A stretch of 10,936 nt of DNA from GWC2-45-44 sp041661665 (GCA_041661665.1 JBAZTW010000048.1:1-10936), one strand, 5' to 3'; shown: positions 1-5,831, counted from the stretch's first letter. Program-made: numbers and translations. Notes: generated by a model from the letters alone, not told the origin.

Positions 1-1
1 A

Positions 2-616
2 ATGCTGTTTTCAAAACAGAATATCCCTTGTTTTTATCTTAGTATAGCGGCTGATATAACCGAACTTGTACAGCAGCAAAACGAGTTGAATAAAACAAGC
101 CCAGTTAAAATATCTTTCGATGATTTTTTGATAAAAGCATTATCGTTAGGATTTGAGAAGTGGCCGATTATGACCGGCACATTCGCGGGCGACTGTGTTC
201 ATCTTGCTGATTCGCCGGGCATTGGAATAACCGTCGGTAGAGTTGCGCCGGTCATTAAAGATGTCTGCAAAAAAAATCTTGCTCAAATTGCCGCTGACAG
301 AATTGTCCTTATCAAACGCGCCCAGGCCGGGAAACTTGCTGATGGCGATTTAAAAAATGGGTGTATGACGGTGAGCAATCTTGGCGAACTGGGCATTGAT
401 TCGTTTATTCCTATTGTAATCCCCGGTCAATGCAGTGTATTGGGCGTTGGCAAAATAACCGATACCTGTGTATCGCAGGACGATAGTTTTGTTACTCGCA
501 AAGTTGTTAAAATGACGCTTGCCGTTGACCACAAAACGGCTAACGGCGCGGAAGCCGCTCAATTTTTCAGCCTTGTCGCAAAACTGCTCGAAGACCCTAA
601 AAAACTCGTGTCTTGA
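2..616 (+). CDS. 2-oxo-acid dehydrogenase E2 acyltransferase, C-terminal catalytic domain (5' end outside window)
   Basis: This is the catalytic core of a dihydrolipoamide acyltransferase, the E2 subunit that moves an acyl group from lipoyl-lysine to CoA in pyruvate, 2-oxoglutarate or branched-chain complexes. Family landmarks are the opening SKQNIPCFYLSIAADIT, which matches the SKxTIPHFYL start of the domain, the SNLGELGIDSF segment near residue 128, the GQCSVLGVGKI strand and the active-site stretch VDHKTANGAEAAQFF. The frame is open at the left edge. The ATG at position 2 lies inside the domain, so the true start, with any lipoyl and E3-binding domains, is upstream. Two oddities are visible. 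The family motif HxxxDG reads H177-KTA-N181-G, with Asn for Asp. The usual TPxGLIxPVI loop is shortened to GRVAPVI. The substrate cannot be assigned. A terminator follows directly. Confidence 0.88.
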   Translation: MLFSKQNIPCFYLSIAADITELVQQQNELNKTSPVKISFDDFLIKALSLGFEKWPIMTGTFAGDCVHLADSPGIGITVGRVAPVIKDVCKKNLAQIAADRIVLIKRAQAGKLADGDLKNGCMTVSNLGELGIDSFIPIVIPGQCSVLGVGKITDTCVSQDDSFVTRKVVKMTLAVDHKTANGAEAAQFFSLVAKLLEDPKKLVS

Positions 617-627
617 GGTATCAATAA

Positions 628-661
628 AAAACCCCCTGATAAACAGAGGGTTTTGTTTTTT
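628..661. terminator. Bidirectional intrinsic terminator
   Basis: An 11-bp stem (628-638 pairing with 644-654, one C/A mismatch) closes a 5-nt loop. The plus strand continues with G and a run of T. The minus strand also has a T-run, from the A-run at 625-631. It lies between the convergent E2 gene and corrinoid-protein gene and can serve both. Confidence 0.8.
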
Positions 662-685
662 TATTCGACAGTAGAATAATCGGTA

Positions 686-1315
686 TTACTTGCTGACTAA
701 TTTTTTTGCAATGTCAACGGCAGAGGCGGCATCTGGAGCGTAACCATCTGCGCCGATTTTGTCGGCATAAGCCTGTGTAACAGGAGCTCCGCCAATCATA
801 GTCTTTACGGCGATGCCTGCATCTTTGAGAGCCTTGATGGTTTTTTCCATCGACGGCATTGTTGTTGTCAGCAGTGCGCTTAAGCCGACAACCGCAACTT
901 TCGTCTCTTTGATTTTATCGACAAATTTCTGTGGACTTACGTCAACGCCAAGGTCAACAACCTCGAAGCCTGCGCCCTTTAGCATCATAACGACAAGATT
1001 CTTGCCGATATCGTGCAGGTCGCCCTGAACAGTGCCTACCGCGGCTTTTGCCAGAGGCTTAACGCCTGCTTCGACGAGTTTAGGTGCGAGCACTTCCATC
1101 GCGGTCTTCATAGCGCGAGCGGCTATGAGAACTTCCGGAATATAAACTTCGTTATTTTTGAAACGTTCGCCGATGATATTCATACCGGCAATCAGACCGC
1201 TCTTGAGAATTGTTTCCGGAGCCATACCTTCGGCTATCGCGGCCTTTGTAATTTCCAGAGCCTTGTTCTGGTCGCCCCTTATTACAGCTTCGCCCAACGC
1301 TTTAAGATCTGCCAT
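686..1315 (-). CDS. Corrinoid (B12-binding) methyl-carrier protein, MtaC/MtbC/MtmC-like
   Basis: This is a small cobalamin-binding protein of the kind that carries a methyl group between a substrate-specific methyltransferase and a second acceptor. Counting from the first in-frame ATG at 1321, residues 1-90 form the helical cap domain. Residues 91-211 form the Rossmann-like B12 domain with the DxHxxG signature at D101, H103 and G106 (GDLHDIGKN), SALLTTTM near 148-155 and GGAPVT near 177-182. The histidine is the expected lower cobalt ligand. The length (about 209 aa) is normal for the family. The second ATG (1315) is preferred, because AAAGGG ends 8 nt before it but only 2 nt before the ATG at 1321. 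No partner methyltransferase or corrinoid-reactivating ATPase lies in the window. The methyl donor is therefore unknown; methanol, methylamines, methoxy-aromatics and glycine betaine are all possible. Confidence 0.9.
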   Translation of the reverse strand: MADLKALGEAVIRGDQNKALEITKAAIAEGMAPETILKSGLIAGMNIIGERFKNNEVYIPEVLIAARAMKTAMEVLAPKLVEAGVKPLAKAAVGTVQGDLHDIGKNLVVMMLKGAGFEVVDLGVDVSPQKFVDKIKETKVAVVGLSALLTTTMPSMEKTIKALKDAGIAVKTMIGGAPVTQAYADKIGADGYAPDAASAVDIAKKLVSK

Positions 1316-1323
1316 TGTCATAA

Positions 1324-1329
1324 CCCTTT
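1324..1329 (-). promoter_or_regulatory. Ribosome binding site that decides the corrinoid-protein start
   Basis: AAAGGG on the minus strand has 8-nt spacing to the ATG at 1315 but only 2 nt to the in-frame ATG at 1321. The shorter protein (starting MADLK) is therefore favoured. Confidence 0.6.
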
Positions 1330-1366
1330 AATTGTTTAATAAAAAATTTAGCCATTTCCGCGGGTA

Positions 1367-1395
1367 ATTAGACTATTTTTAGTTTCAATAATCAA
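1367..1395 (-). promoter_or_regulatory. Candidate sigma-70-type promoter for the corrinoid-protein gene
   Basis: On the minus strand, TTGATT (1390-1395), a 17-nt spacer and TCTAAT (1367-1372) match the -35 and -10 consensus at 4/6 and 5/6 positions. Transcription would start about 45 nt before the start codon. It suggests the corrinoid gene is expressed independently of the TSUP gene 217 bp upstream. The stretch 1396-1538 shows nothing else convincing. Confidence 0.4.
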
Positions 1396-1538
1396 GGGCT
1401 AAATTTCCAAAAGTGCGAAAATCGCCTTTTTTGATTAGATAAATGCAGAAAACAGCAATTTAGTGCAAAAAGCCGATAAGTAAAATAACGCTGAAAAAGC
1501 CCCTGCATTATATTAAAGATGATTTTTTAGAGGTGTCC

Positions 1539-2309
1539 TTAAAGCATCAGAAGTTTTATCGCGGCAGCGGCGGCTAATAGCTGAACAATGATTTTAAACC
1601 ACGTCTGCGGAATTTTTTTCAGAATTAAAATACCCGCAACCGCCCCGGCGGCAATCAAAGGCAGCATAGCAATATCAGCACAGATAGAATGTAAATCTAT
1701 TCTGCCCTCGGAAATAAATATCGGAAGTTTAATCCAGTTGAGAATTAGAAAGTACCACGCCCCTGTGCCGATAAATTCGTACTTGGGCAATTTCATCGCA
1801 AGCAGATAAATTACCATTATTGGTCCTGCCGCATTTGCTAATTGTGTTGTCAGTCCGGCTAAAAAACCCATTGCCGCCGCAAACAGCCAGTGATGCGGAA
1901 TGTTGTCGGTTTGATTTTTTCGCCTGTCCCAGAAATAATTTGAAACCAGCATTATCAGGACAAGTGCTCCTATTGCAGGCCGGAGTTGTACATCGTCAAT
2001 CTGCCTCATCACAAAAGAACCTGCGGCAATGCCAATCAGCGCAGCGGGCAGAAGCTTTAAAATGATAGACCACTTGGCGTGACGATGATAATAGCCGACC
2101 GCAAACAAATCCGCCATTGCCAGAAGCGGCAAAAGCAGACCTGTGGATATTTTTGCCGAAAAAAATGACGCTATCAGCGGCACCATCAAAATACCGATAC
2201 CCGGAACGCCGGTCTTGTTCACGCCCGCCAGAAAAGCACAGGCACAAAGCACAAACCACTGCAAAATAGTAAAATCACTCGGCAGTAAATTAGTTAATTG
2301 AGAAAACAT
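1539..2309 (-). CDS. TSUP (TauE/SafE) family membrane transporter
   Basis: This is a 256-residue integral membrane protein of the sulfite exporter TauE/SafE family, whose members move sulfite, sulfoacetate, thiosulfate or other small organosulfur anions across the inner membrane. It is almost wholly hydrophobic, with roughly seven to eight membrane segments. The two family half-repeats can be seen: AGVNKTGVPGIGI near 28-40 and LTTQLANAAGPIMVIYLLA near 153-171. The charged MRQIDDVQLRP loop (101-111) sits between them. Length is typical. The substrate cannot be read from the sequence. No clear Shine-Dalgarno sequence precedes the ATG; the preceding minus-strand bases read CCGGCGACT. The start lies only about 20 nt past the terminator of the upstream cysteine-rich gene, so expression needs read-through or an unrecognised promoter. 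Confidence 0.87.
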   Translation of the reverse strand: MFSQLTNLLPSDFTILQWFVLCACAFLAGVNKTGVPGIGILMVPLIASFFSAKISTGLLLPLLAMADLFAVGYYHRHAKWSIILKLLPAALIGIAAGSFVMRQIDDVQLRPAIGALVLIMLVSNYFWDRRKNQTDNIPHHWLFAAAMGFLAGLTTQLANAAGPIMVIYLLAMKLPKYEFIGTGAWYFLILNWIKLPIFISEGRIDLHSICADIAMLPLIAAGAVAGILILKKIPQTWFKIIVQLLAAAAAIKLLML

Positions 2310-2329
2310 AGTCGCCGGATGGTATCAAT

Positions 2330-2371
2330 AAAAAAGGCTGTGTAAAAGAAAAACTTTCAACACAGCCTTTT
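2330..2371 (-). terminator. Intrinsic terminator of the cysteine-rich protein gene
   Basis: A perfect 12-bp stem (2332-2343 with 2360-2371, AAAAGGCTGTGT on either strand) can be extended by an inner AAAG/CTTT pairing (2345-2348 with 2354-2357). On the minus strand it runs into a T-tract, so it ends transcription of the gene at 2391-2960, just ahead of the TSUP start. Confidence 0.85.
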
Positions 2372-2390
2372 AAGGATTTATATAAACAGC

Positions 2391-2960
2391 CTATTTCACA
2401 GCGGGAGCATTCGGGTCAACGGGCTTTTTGGTATGACAAGCCTTTTTGACCTTGGCGTTCTTATGGCAGCCGGGTTTCTTTTCAGCTTCACACTTCTTCA
2501 TGGCTGGAGCATTCGGGTCAGCAGCCTTTTTTGCATGGCAAACCTTTTTCTGGTCAGCAGAGCATTTCTTTTTACAGCAGGCACCTTTACAGTCAGCAGA
2601 GCAGGTCTTTTTGCATTCGGCGGCACATTTCTTTTTGCAGCAGGCTTTCTTGTCAAGTCCACATTTTTTCATCATTGAGTTTACTATGCCGGTGTCCTTT
2701 GAATTCGGGTCGGCAGTATTACAATCAGCGACCTTTTTTGCGCAGCAAGCCTTTTTGCAGTTCTTTTTGCAGGCTTTCTTTTCATGTTCGCCCTTTTTAC
2801 CGAATAATGCCTTTATCGGGCAGGTTTTTGCTGAATTGGGGTCAGCGGCAGAAACCCCTGTTTTTTGGCATTTTTTCGCGGTCTTGCCATAAGAGTCAGC
2901 AATGCCGAACCCCAAAACCACCAAAAAGCAAACTAACGTCAATAAACTCTTTTTAAACAT
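2391..2960 (-). CDS. Exported Lys- and Cys-rich protein of unknown function
   Basis: I do not recognise a named family. The 189-residue product starts with a clear Sec signal peptide (MFKKSLLTLVCFLVVLGFGI, cleavage likely near residue 22-25). The mature part has 21 cysteines (31, 47, 64, 68, 72, 73, 80, 100, 107, 108, 112, 116, 120, 124, 128, 129, 133, 141, 157, 165, 175) amid very many lysines and almost no aromatic residues. Cysteines occur as ACC pairs and at four-residue spacing (112-116-120-124-128). Four DPN[AS] tripeptide-based spacers (D40, D84, D148, D182) punctuate the chain, and CHxKK-xx-DPNAPA occurs twice, 34 residues apart. A strong AAAGGA Shine-Dalgarno (2967-2972) sits 6 nt before the ATG, and its own promoter and terminator frame the gene. 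A metal- or thiol-binding role outside the cytoplasm is plausible but is inference. Disulfide-stabilised surface protein is an alternative. Confidence 0.8.
   Translation of the reverse strand: MFKKSLLTLVCFLVVLGFGIADSYGKTAKKCQKTGVSAADPNSAKTCPIKALFGKKGEHEKKACKKNCKKACCAKKVADCNTADPNSKDTGIVNSMMKKCGLDKKACCKKKCAAECKKTCSADCKGACCKKKCSADQKKVCHAKKAADPNAPAMKKCEAEKKPGCHKNAKVKKACHTKKPVDPNAPAVK
2404..2520 (-). repeat. In-frame direct repeat at the 3' end of the Cys-rich gene
   Basis: An identical 15-bp word (GGAGCATTCGGGTCA on the plus strand) occurs at 2404-2418 and 2506-2520, offset by 102 bp, exactly 34 codons. It encodes the repeated DPNAPA segment and points to an internal duplication of a CHxKK-DPN module. 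Confidence 0.7.
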
Positions 2961-2991
2961 ACTATTTCCTTTCTATAATAATTTTTGCGGT

Positions 2992-3020
2992 ATTTTATGC
3001 TAAAAACACTGACTTGTCAT
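2992..3020 (-). promoter_or_regulatory. Promoter of the Cys-rich protein gene
   Basis: On the minus strand, ATGACA (3015-3020), a 17-nt spacer and TAAAAT (2992-2997) each match the sigma-70 consensus at 5 of 6 positions. The start would lie near 2985, leaving a leader of about 25 nt that contains the AAAGGA ribosome site. Confidence 0.6.
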
Positions 3021-3076
3021 ACGAAATCGGCAAAAATAAGTTCAAAACATTAGAAATCTTTGATTACAGAAATAAA

Positions 3077-3105
3077 TTGTCTGCCGGCAGAGGTTTTAAT
3101 ATAAT
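3077..3105 (+). promoter_or_regulatory. Promoter of the AdoHcy hydrolase gene
   Basis: TTGTCT (3077-3082), a 17-nt spacer and a perfect TATAAT (3100-3105) form the best sigma-70-like promoter in the window. The start would be near 3112, giving a leader of about 33 nt with GGAG at 3135-3138. This leader is too short for a typical SAM or SAH riboswitch. Confidence 0.7.
3080..3091. promoter_or_regulatory. Perfect 12-bp palindrome in the AdoHcy hydrolase promoter (candidate operator)
   Basis: TCTGCCGGCAGA is a perfect palindrome overlapping the end of the -35 box and the first part of the spacer. A dimeric regulator bound here would block RNA polymerase. That it is an operator is inference from position and symmetry alone. 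Confidence 0.4.
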
Positions 3106-3144
3106 GCCCAAAATCGTCGAATTATTGAATTACCGGAGTAAAAA

Positions 3145-4569
3145 ATGACTGTATTAAAGTATGACTCAAAACTTGCGCATAAAGTAGCTGATATTTCGCT
3201 GGCTGAATGGGGCAGAAAGGAATTGAATCTTGCCCAGAATGAAATGCCCGGCCTGATGGCTCTGCGAGCAAAATATGCAGCTCAAAAGCCGCTTAAAGGT
3301 CTCAAGATTACCGGCTCGCTGCATATGACCATCCAGACGGCTATGCTTATCGAGACCCTTGTTGAGCTTGGCGCCAAAGTCCGCTGGGCATCTTGCAACA
3401 TCTTCAGCACGCAGGACCATGCTGCCGCGGCAATCGCCAAAGAAGGCCTTGCCAATGTCTACGCCTGGAAGGGCGAGAACCTCGAAGAGTATTGGTGGTG
3501 CACTGAGCAGGCGATTTTGTGGACTGCAGACAGCGGCCCGGACTTGATTGTCGATGATGGCGGCGACGCTACGCTGCTGATTCATTATGGTGCAAAGGCT
3601 GAAAAAAATCCTGCGATACTCGATGAGCCCTGCGACAATCACGAAATGCAAATCATTATTAAGAGGCTCAAGGCTTCAATTGCTGAATGTCCGACACGCT
3701 GGACGAATATCGCAAAGAAGATTAAGGGCGTTTCCGAAGAGACAACAACAGGCGTTGCCCGTCTGTATCAGATGCAGAAGGATGGCTCGCTGATGTTCCC
3801 TGCGGTAAACGTCAACGATTCAGTTACCAAGTCGAAGTTCGATAATCTCTATGGCTGCCGCGAGTCATTGGCTGACGGCCTCAAGAGAGCAACCGATATT
3901 ATGGTTGCAGGCAAATGCGTCGTCGTCTGCGGATATGGCGATGTAGGCAAAGGCAGCGCACAGTCAATGCGTGGCTTCGGTGCAAGAGTCATCATCACAG
4001 AAATCGACCCGATTTGCGCATTACAGGCCGCGATGGAAGGTTATGAAGTTAAGACTCTCGAAGAAGTCGTAGGTGAAGGCGATATTTTCGTTACAACCAC
4101 CGGCTGCTGCGATGTTATTCGCGGCGAACATATGGAAAAGATGAAGAACGAGGCTATTGTTTGCAACATCGGCCATTTCGACCATGAAATACAGATGAGC
4201 TACCTCGAAAAGAATTCAAAATGCAAAAAAGAAAACATCAAGCCGCAGGTTGATAAATGGACTCTCCAGTCAGGCAAGAGCATTATCGTTCTGGCCGAAG
4301 GCAGATTGGTCAATCTCGGCTGCGCAACCGGCCATCCGAGTTTTGTTATGAGCAATAGTTTCACGAACCAGTGTCTTGCTCAGTTGATGCTCGCAAAGGG
4401 CGGCCTTGAGAATAAGGTTTATATCCTGCCAAAGAAGCTCGATGAGGAAGTTGCTCGTCTGCACCTCGGCAGATTAAGCGTTTCGCTGACAAAGCTGACA
4501 CAGAAACAGGCTGAGTATCTCAACGTGCCAATCGAAGGGCCCTACAAGGCCGAGCATTACAGATATTAA
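3145..4569 (+). CDS. ahcY: S-adenosylhomocysteine hydrolase (adenosylhomocysteinase)
   Basis: This cytosolic NAD-dependent enzyme splits S-adenosylhomocysteine into adenosine and homocysteine, removing the inhibitory product of SAM-dependent methylations and returning homocysteine to the methionine cycle. At 474 residues it is the longer bacterial form, with the extra segment around residues 150-190. Family landmarks are TGSLHMT (56-62, with H60), SCNIFSTQDHAAAAIA (83-98), DDGGD (137-141), EETTTGV (198-204), NDSVTKSKFDNLYGCRES (224-241, with K229, D233 and C238), the NAD-binding GYGDVGKG (263-270), the NIGHFDHEI segment and the conserved C-terminal HYRY. All catalytic and cofactor positions I can recall are present. 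GGAG lies 6 nt before the ATG. The gene has a strong promoter of its own, and no T-tract terminator is visible after it. The YchF-like gene may therefore be partly cotranscribed. Confidence 0.98.
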   Translation: MTVLKYDSKLAHKVADISLAEWGRKELNLAQNEMPGLMALRAKYAAQKPLKGLKITGSLHMTIQTAMLIETLVELGAKVRWASCNIFSTQDHAAAAIAKEGLANVYAWKGENLEEYWWCTEQAILWTADSGPDLIVDDGGDATLLIHYGAKAEKNPAILDEPCDNHEMQIIIKRLKASIAECPTRWTNIAKKIKGVSEETTTGVARLYQMQKDGSLMFPAVNVNDSVTKSKFDNLYGCRESLADGLKRATDIMVAGKCVVVCGYGDVGKGSAQSMRGFGARVIITEIDPICALQAAMEGYEVKTLEEVVGEGDIFVTTTGCCDVIRGEHMEKMKNEAIVCNIGHFDHEIQMSYLEKNSKCKKENIKPQVDKWTLQSGKSIIVLAEGRLVNLGCATGHPSFVMSNSFTNQCLAQLMLAKGGLENKVYILPKKLDEEVARLHLGRLSVSLTKLTQKQAEYLNVPIEGPYKAEHYRY

Positions 4570-4604
4570 AATCAAGGCAACCTCTAAAAATTAAAAAATC
4601 AGAG

Positions 4605-4624
4605 CCTGGAGCGAAAGCGACAGG
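4605..4624 (+). other. Small hairpin with tandem G-A pairs and a GAAA tetraloop
   Basis: CCTG (4605-4608) pairs with CAGG (4621-4624). Two opposed GA/GA steps (4609-4610 and 4619-4620) can form tandem sheared pairs. GC/GC (4611-4612 and 4617-4618) then closes a GAAA loop (4613-4616). These are hallmarks of folded RNA, but the hairpin could equally be the first part of a dispersed repeat. An alternative 6-bp pairing, AGAGCC (4601-4606) with GGCTCT (4639-4644), competes with it. Confidence 0.45.
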
Positions 4625-4632
4625 TGTTGGCT

Positions 4633-4686
4633 TGGGCGGGCTCTTCTTGTACCGCCATAGCACGAATGTGCGACGGCGGAAGCCCA
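4633..4686. repeat. Palindromic element, probably a dispersed intergenic repeat
   Basis: TGGGC (4633-4637) pairs with GCCCA (4682-4686), enclosing a stem-loop made of CCGCC (4652-4656) with GGCGG (4675-4679), an internal loop, and GCAC (4660-4663) with GTGC (4668-4671) around a GAAT loop. The CCGCCATAGC...GCGACGGCGG arrangement resembles short palindromes I remember being dispersed in many environmental bacterial genomes. That likeness is from memory and untested. Confidence 0.5.
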
Positions 4687-4715
4687 CGCGGTTTCTATTA
4701 AAACAAAGGATTTAA

Positions 4716-5771
4716 ATGAAAGCAGCATTTATTGGTCTTATAGGTTCTGGCAAAAGCACTTTGCTGGCAGCGGTAAGCGGCAGAAAATATTCAAACACCG
4801 GCGCAGCGCAGATTGAAGAAATTATGGTTCCTGTGCCGGATGCTCGACTCGACTGGCTTTATGGTTTATACAAGCCAAGGAAAACTGTCAGGGCAACGAT
4901 TGATTGTCTTGATGTGCCCGGCCTTTCTTTTGCTGACGACCACACAAGAGCTTCAGCCCGAAAAATTCTCGGCAACGTGCGAACTTCTGATATGCTTGTA
5001 ATTGTTATCAGGGCGCACGGCGGCGGAGGTGTCAAAGCCGAACCGGTTAAGGAATTAAGCGATTTGATGACTGAATTGCTTCTTGCGGATTTGGAGCTTG
5101 TTGAGACACGAATTGAAAATCTTCAGAAGCAAATTGCGAAACCATCAAAAGAGCAGACCAAGCAAAAGGCCGAGCTTGATTTGCAGTTGAAGCTGCGTGG
5201 TGCGCTTGAATCTGAAAAACCGCTCAAGACAGTGGTTAAAACCGCTGACGAAAATGAAATTGTCAAGCCGCTTGGCTTTTTTACGCTTAAGCCGATAGTC
5301 GTAGTTTTTAATACCGCGGAGGATAATGCCGCTCAACAGTTTGATACGGCGGGCATTATAGATTCATCCGTGCCTACGATTTCGGTTTGTGCGGAGATTG
5401 AATATGAAATCAGCCAGCTTGACGCTGAGAGCAAGGCTGAGTTTATGAAGGATATGGGGTTGAGTGAGCCGGCGGCGAATAAGTTTGTGCAGGGCTGCTA
5501 TTCAGCATTGGGATTGATAAACTTTTTCACTGCCGGTGAAGATGAAAATCGCGCCTGGTCAATTCCTGTCGGCACTACTGCGCTCGATGCCGCGGGCAAA
5601 ATTCACAGCGATATTAAACGCGGATTCATTCGTGCAGAGACAATGAGCTATAATGATTTGAAACAGCTTGGCGACGAAAAAGCTGTCAAAGCTGCCGGCA
5701 AAATGCGACTTGAAGGCAAAACATATATCGTTCAGGATGGCGATATAATGAATTTCAGATTTAACGTATAA
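4716..5771 (+). CDS. Divergent YchF/OLA1-like P-loop NTPase with C-terminal TGS domain
   Basis: The C-terminal third (about 267-351) is a classic YchF TGS domain (ENRAWSIPVGTT, DAAGKIHSDIKRGFIRAE, LEGKTYIVQDGDIMNFRFNV). YchF proteins are Obg-related, ATP-preferring NTPases linked to ribosomes and stress responses. The N-terminal G domain has the Walker A GLIGSGKST (7-15), DVPG (66-69) and the YchF-type NTAE motif (199-202) in place of NKxD. A helical, coiled-coil-prone insert lies at about 125-170. Departures from canonical YchF are clear: GSGKS replaces NVGKS, the GEGLGN switch segment is missing, and the region after the second switch is glycine-rich (HGGGGVK). At 351 aa it is slightly shorter than the usual 360 or so. 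It may be a paralog with a changed role; whether the genome also has a standard ychF is unknown. AAAGGA lies 6 nt before the ATG. Palindromic repeats flank the gene. Confidence 0.88.
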   Translation: MKAAFIGLIGSGKSTLLAAVSGRKYSNTGAAQIEEIMVPVPDARLDWLYGLYKPRKTVRATIDCLDVPGLSFADDHTRASARKILGNVRTSDMLVIVIRAHGGGGVKAEPVKELSDLMTELLLADLELVETRIENLQKQIAKPSKEQTKQKAELDLQLKLRGALESEKPLKTVVKTADENEIVKPLGFFTLKPIVVVFNTAEDNAAQQFDTAGIIDSSVPTISVCAEIEYEISQLDAESKAEFMKDMGLSEPAANKFVQGCYSALGLINFFTAGEDENRAWSIPVGTTALDAAGKIHSDIKRGFIRAETMSYNDLKQLGDEKAVKAAGKMRLEGKTYIVQDGDIMNFRFNV

Positions 5772-5777
5772 TTAGAA

Positions 5778-5807
5778 TGTCATTGCGAGCGCAGCGCGGC
5801 AATCTCG
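5778..5807. repeat. Short dispersed palindromic repeat (CATTGCGAGC...GCAATCTC type)
   Basis: ATTGC (5782-5786) and GCAAT (5799-5803) form the arms around a doubled GCGC core. The sequence matches, from memory, a very common intergenic repeat form (TCATTGCGAGCG...GCAATCTCG) in many bacterial genomes. It fills most of the 60-bp gap between the YchF-like gene and the dehydrogenase gene. Confidence 0.6.
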
Positions 5808-5831
5808 TTTTGATTTTTGTTAGAAATAAAT

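Noticed and set aside
1531..1539. A further AGGTGTCCT word at the 3' end of the transporter gene
   Set aside because: Only 9 bp match the repeat at 8869-8975 and it has no inverted partner nearby, so chance is a sufficient explanation.
2446..2892. Long plus-strand open frames opposite the Cys-rich gene
   Set aside because: Their Phe-rich, repetitive translations are the reverse of Lys- and Cys-rich codons. The minus-strand gene has the signal peptide, ribosome site, promoter and terminator.
3106..3144. Possible SAM or SAH riboswitch ahead of ahcY
   Set aside because: The predicted leader is only about 33 nt and holds no stable stem, too short for the known classes.
3166..3651. 161-codon minus-strand frame inside ahcY
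   Set aside because: It lies opposite a fully conserved enzyme and has no recognisable features of its own.
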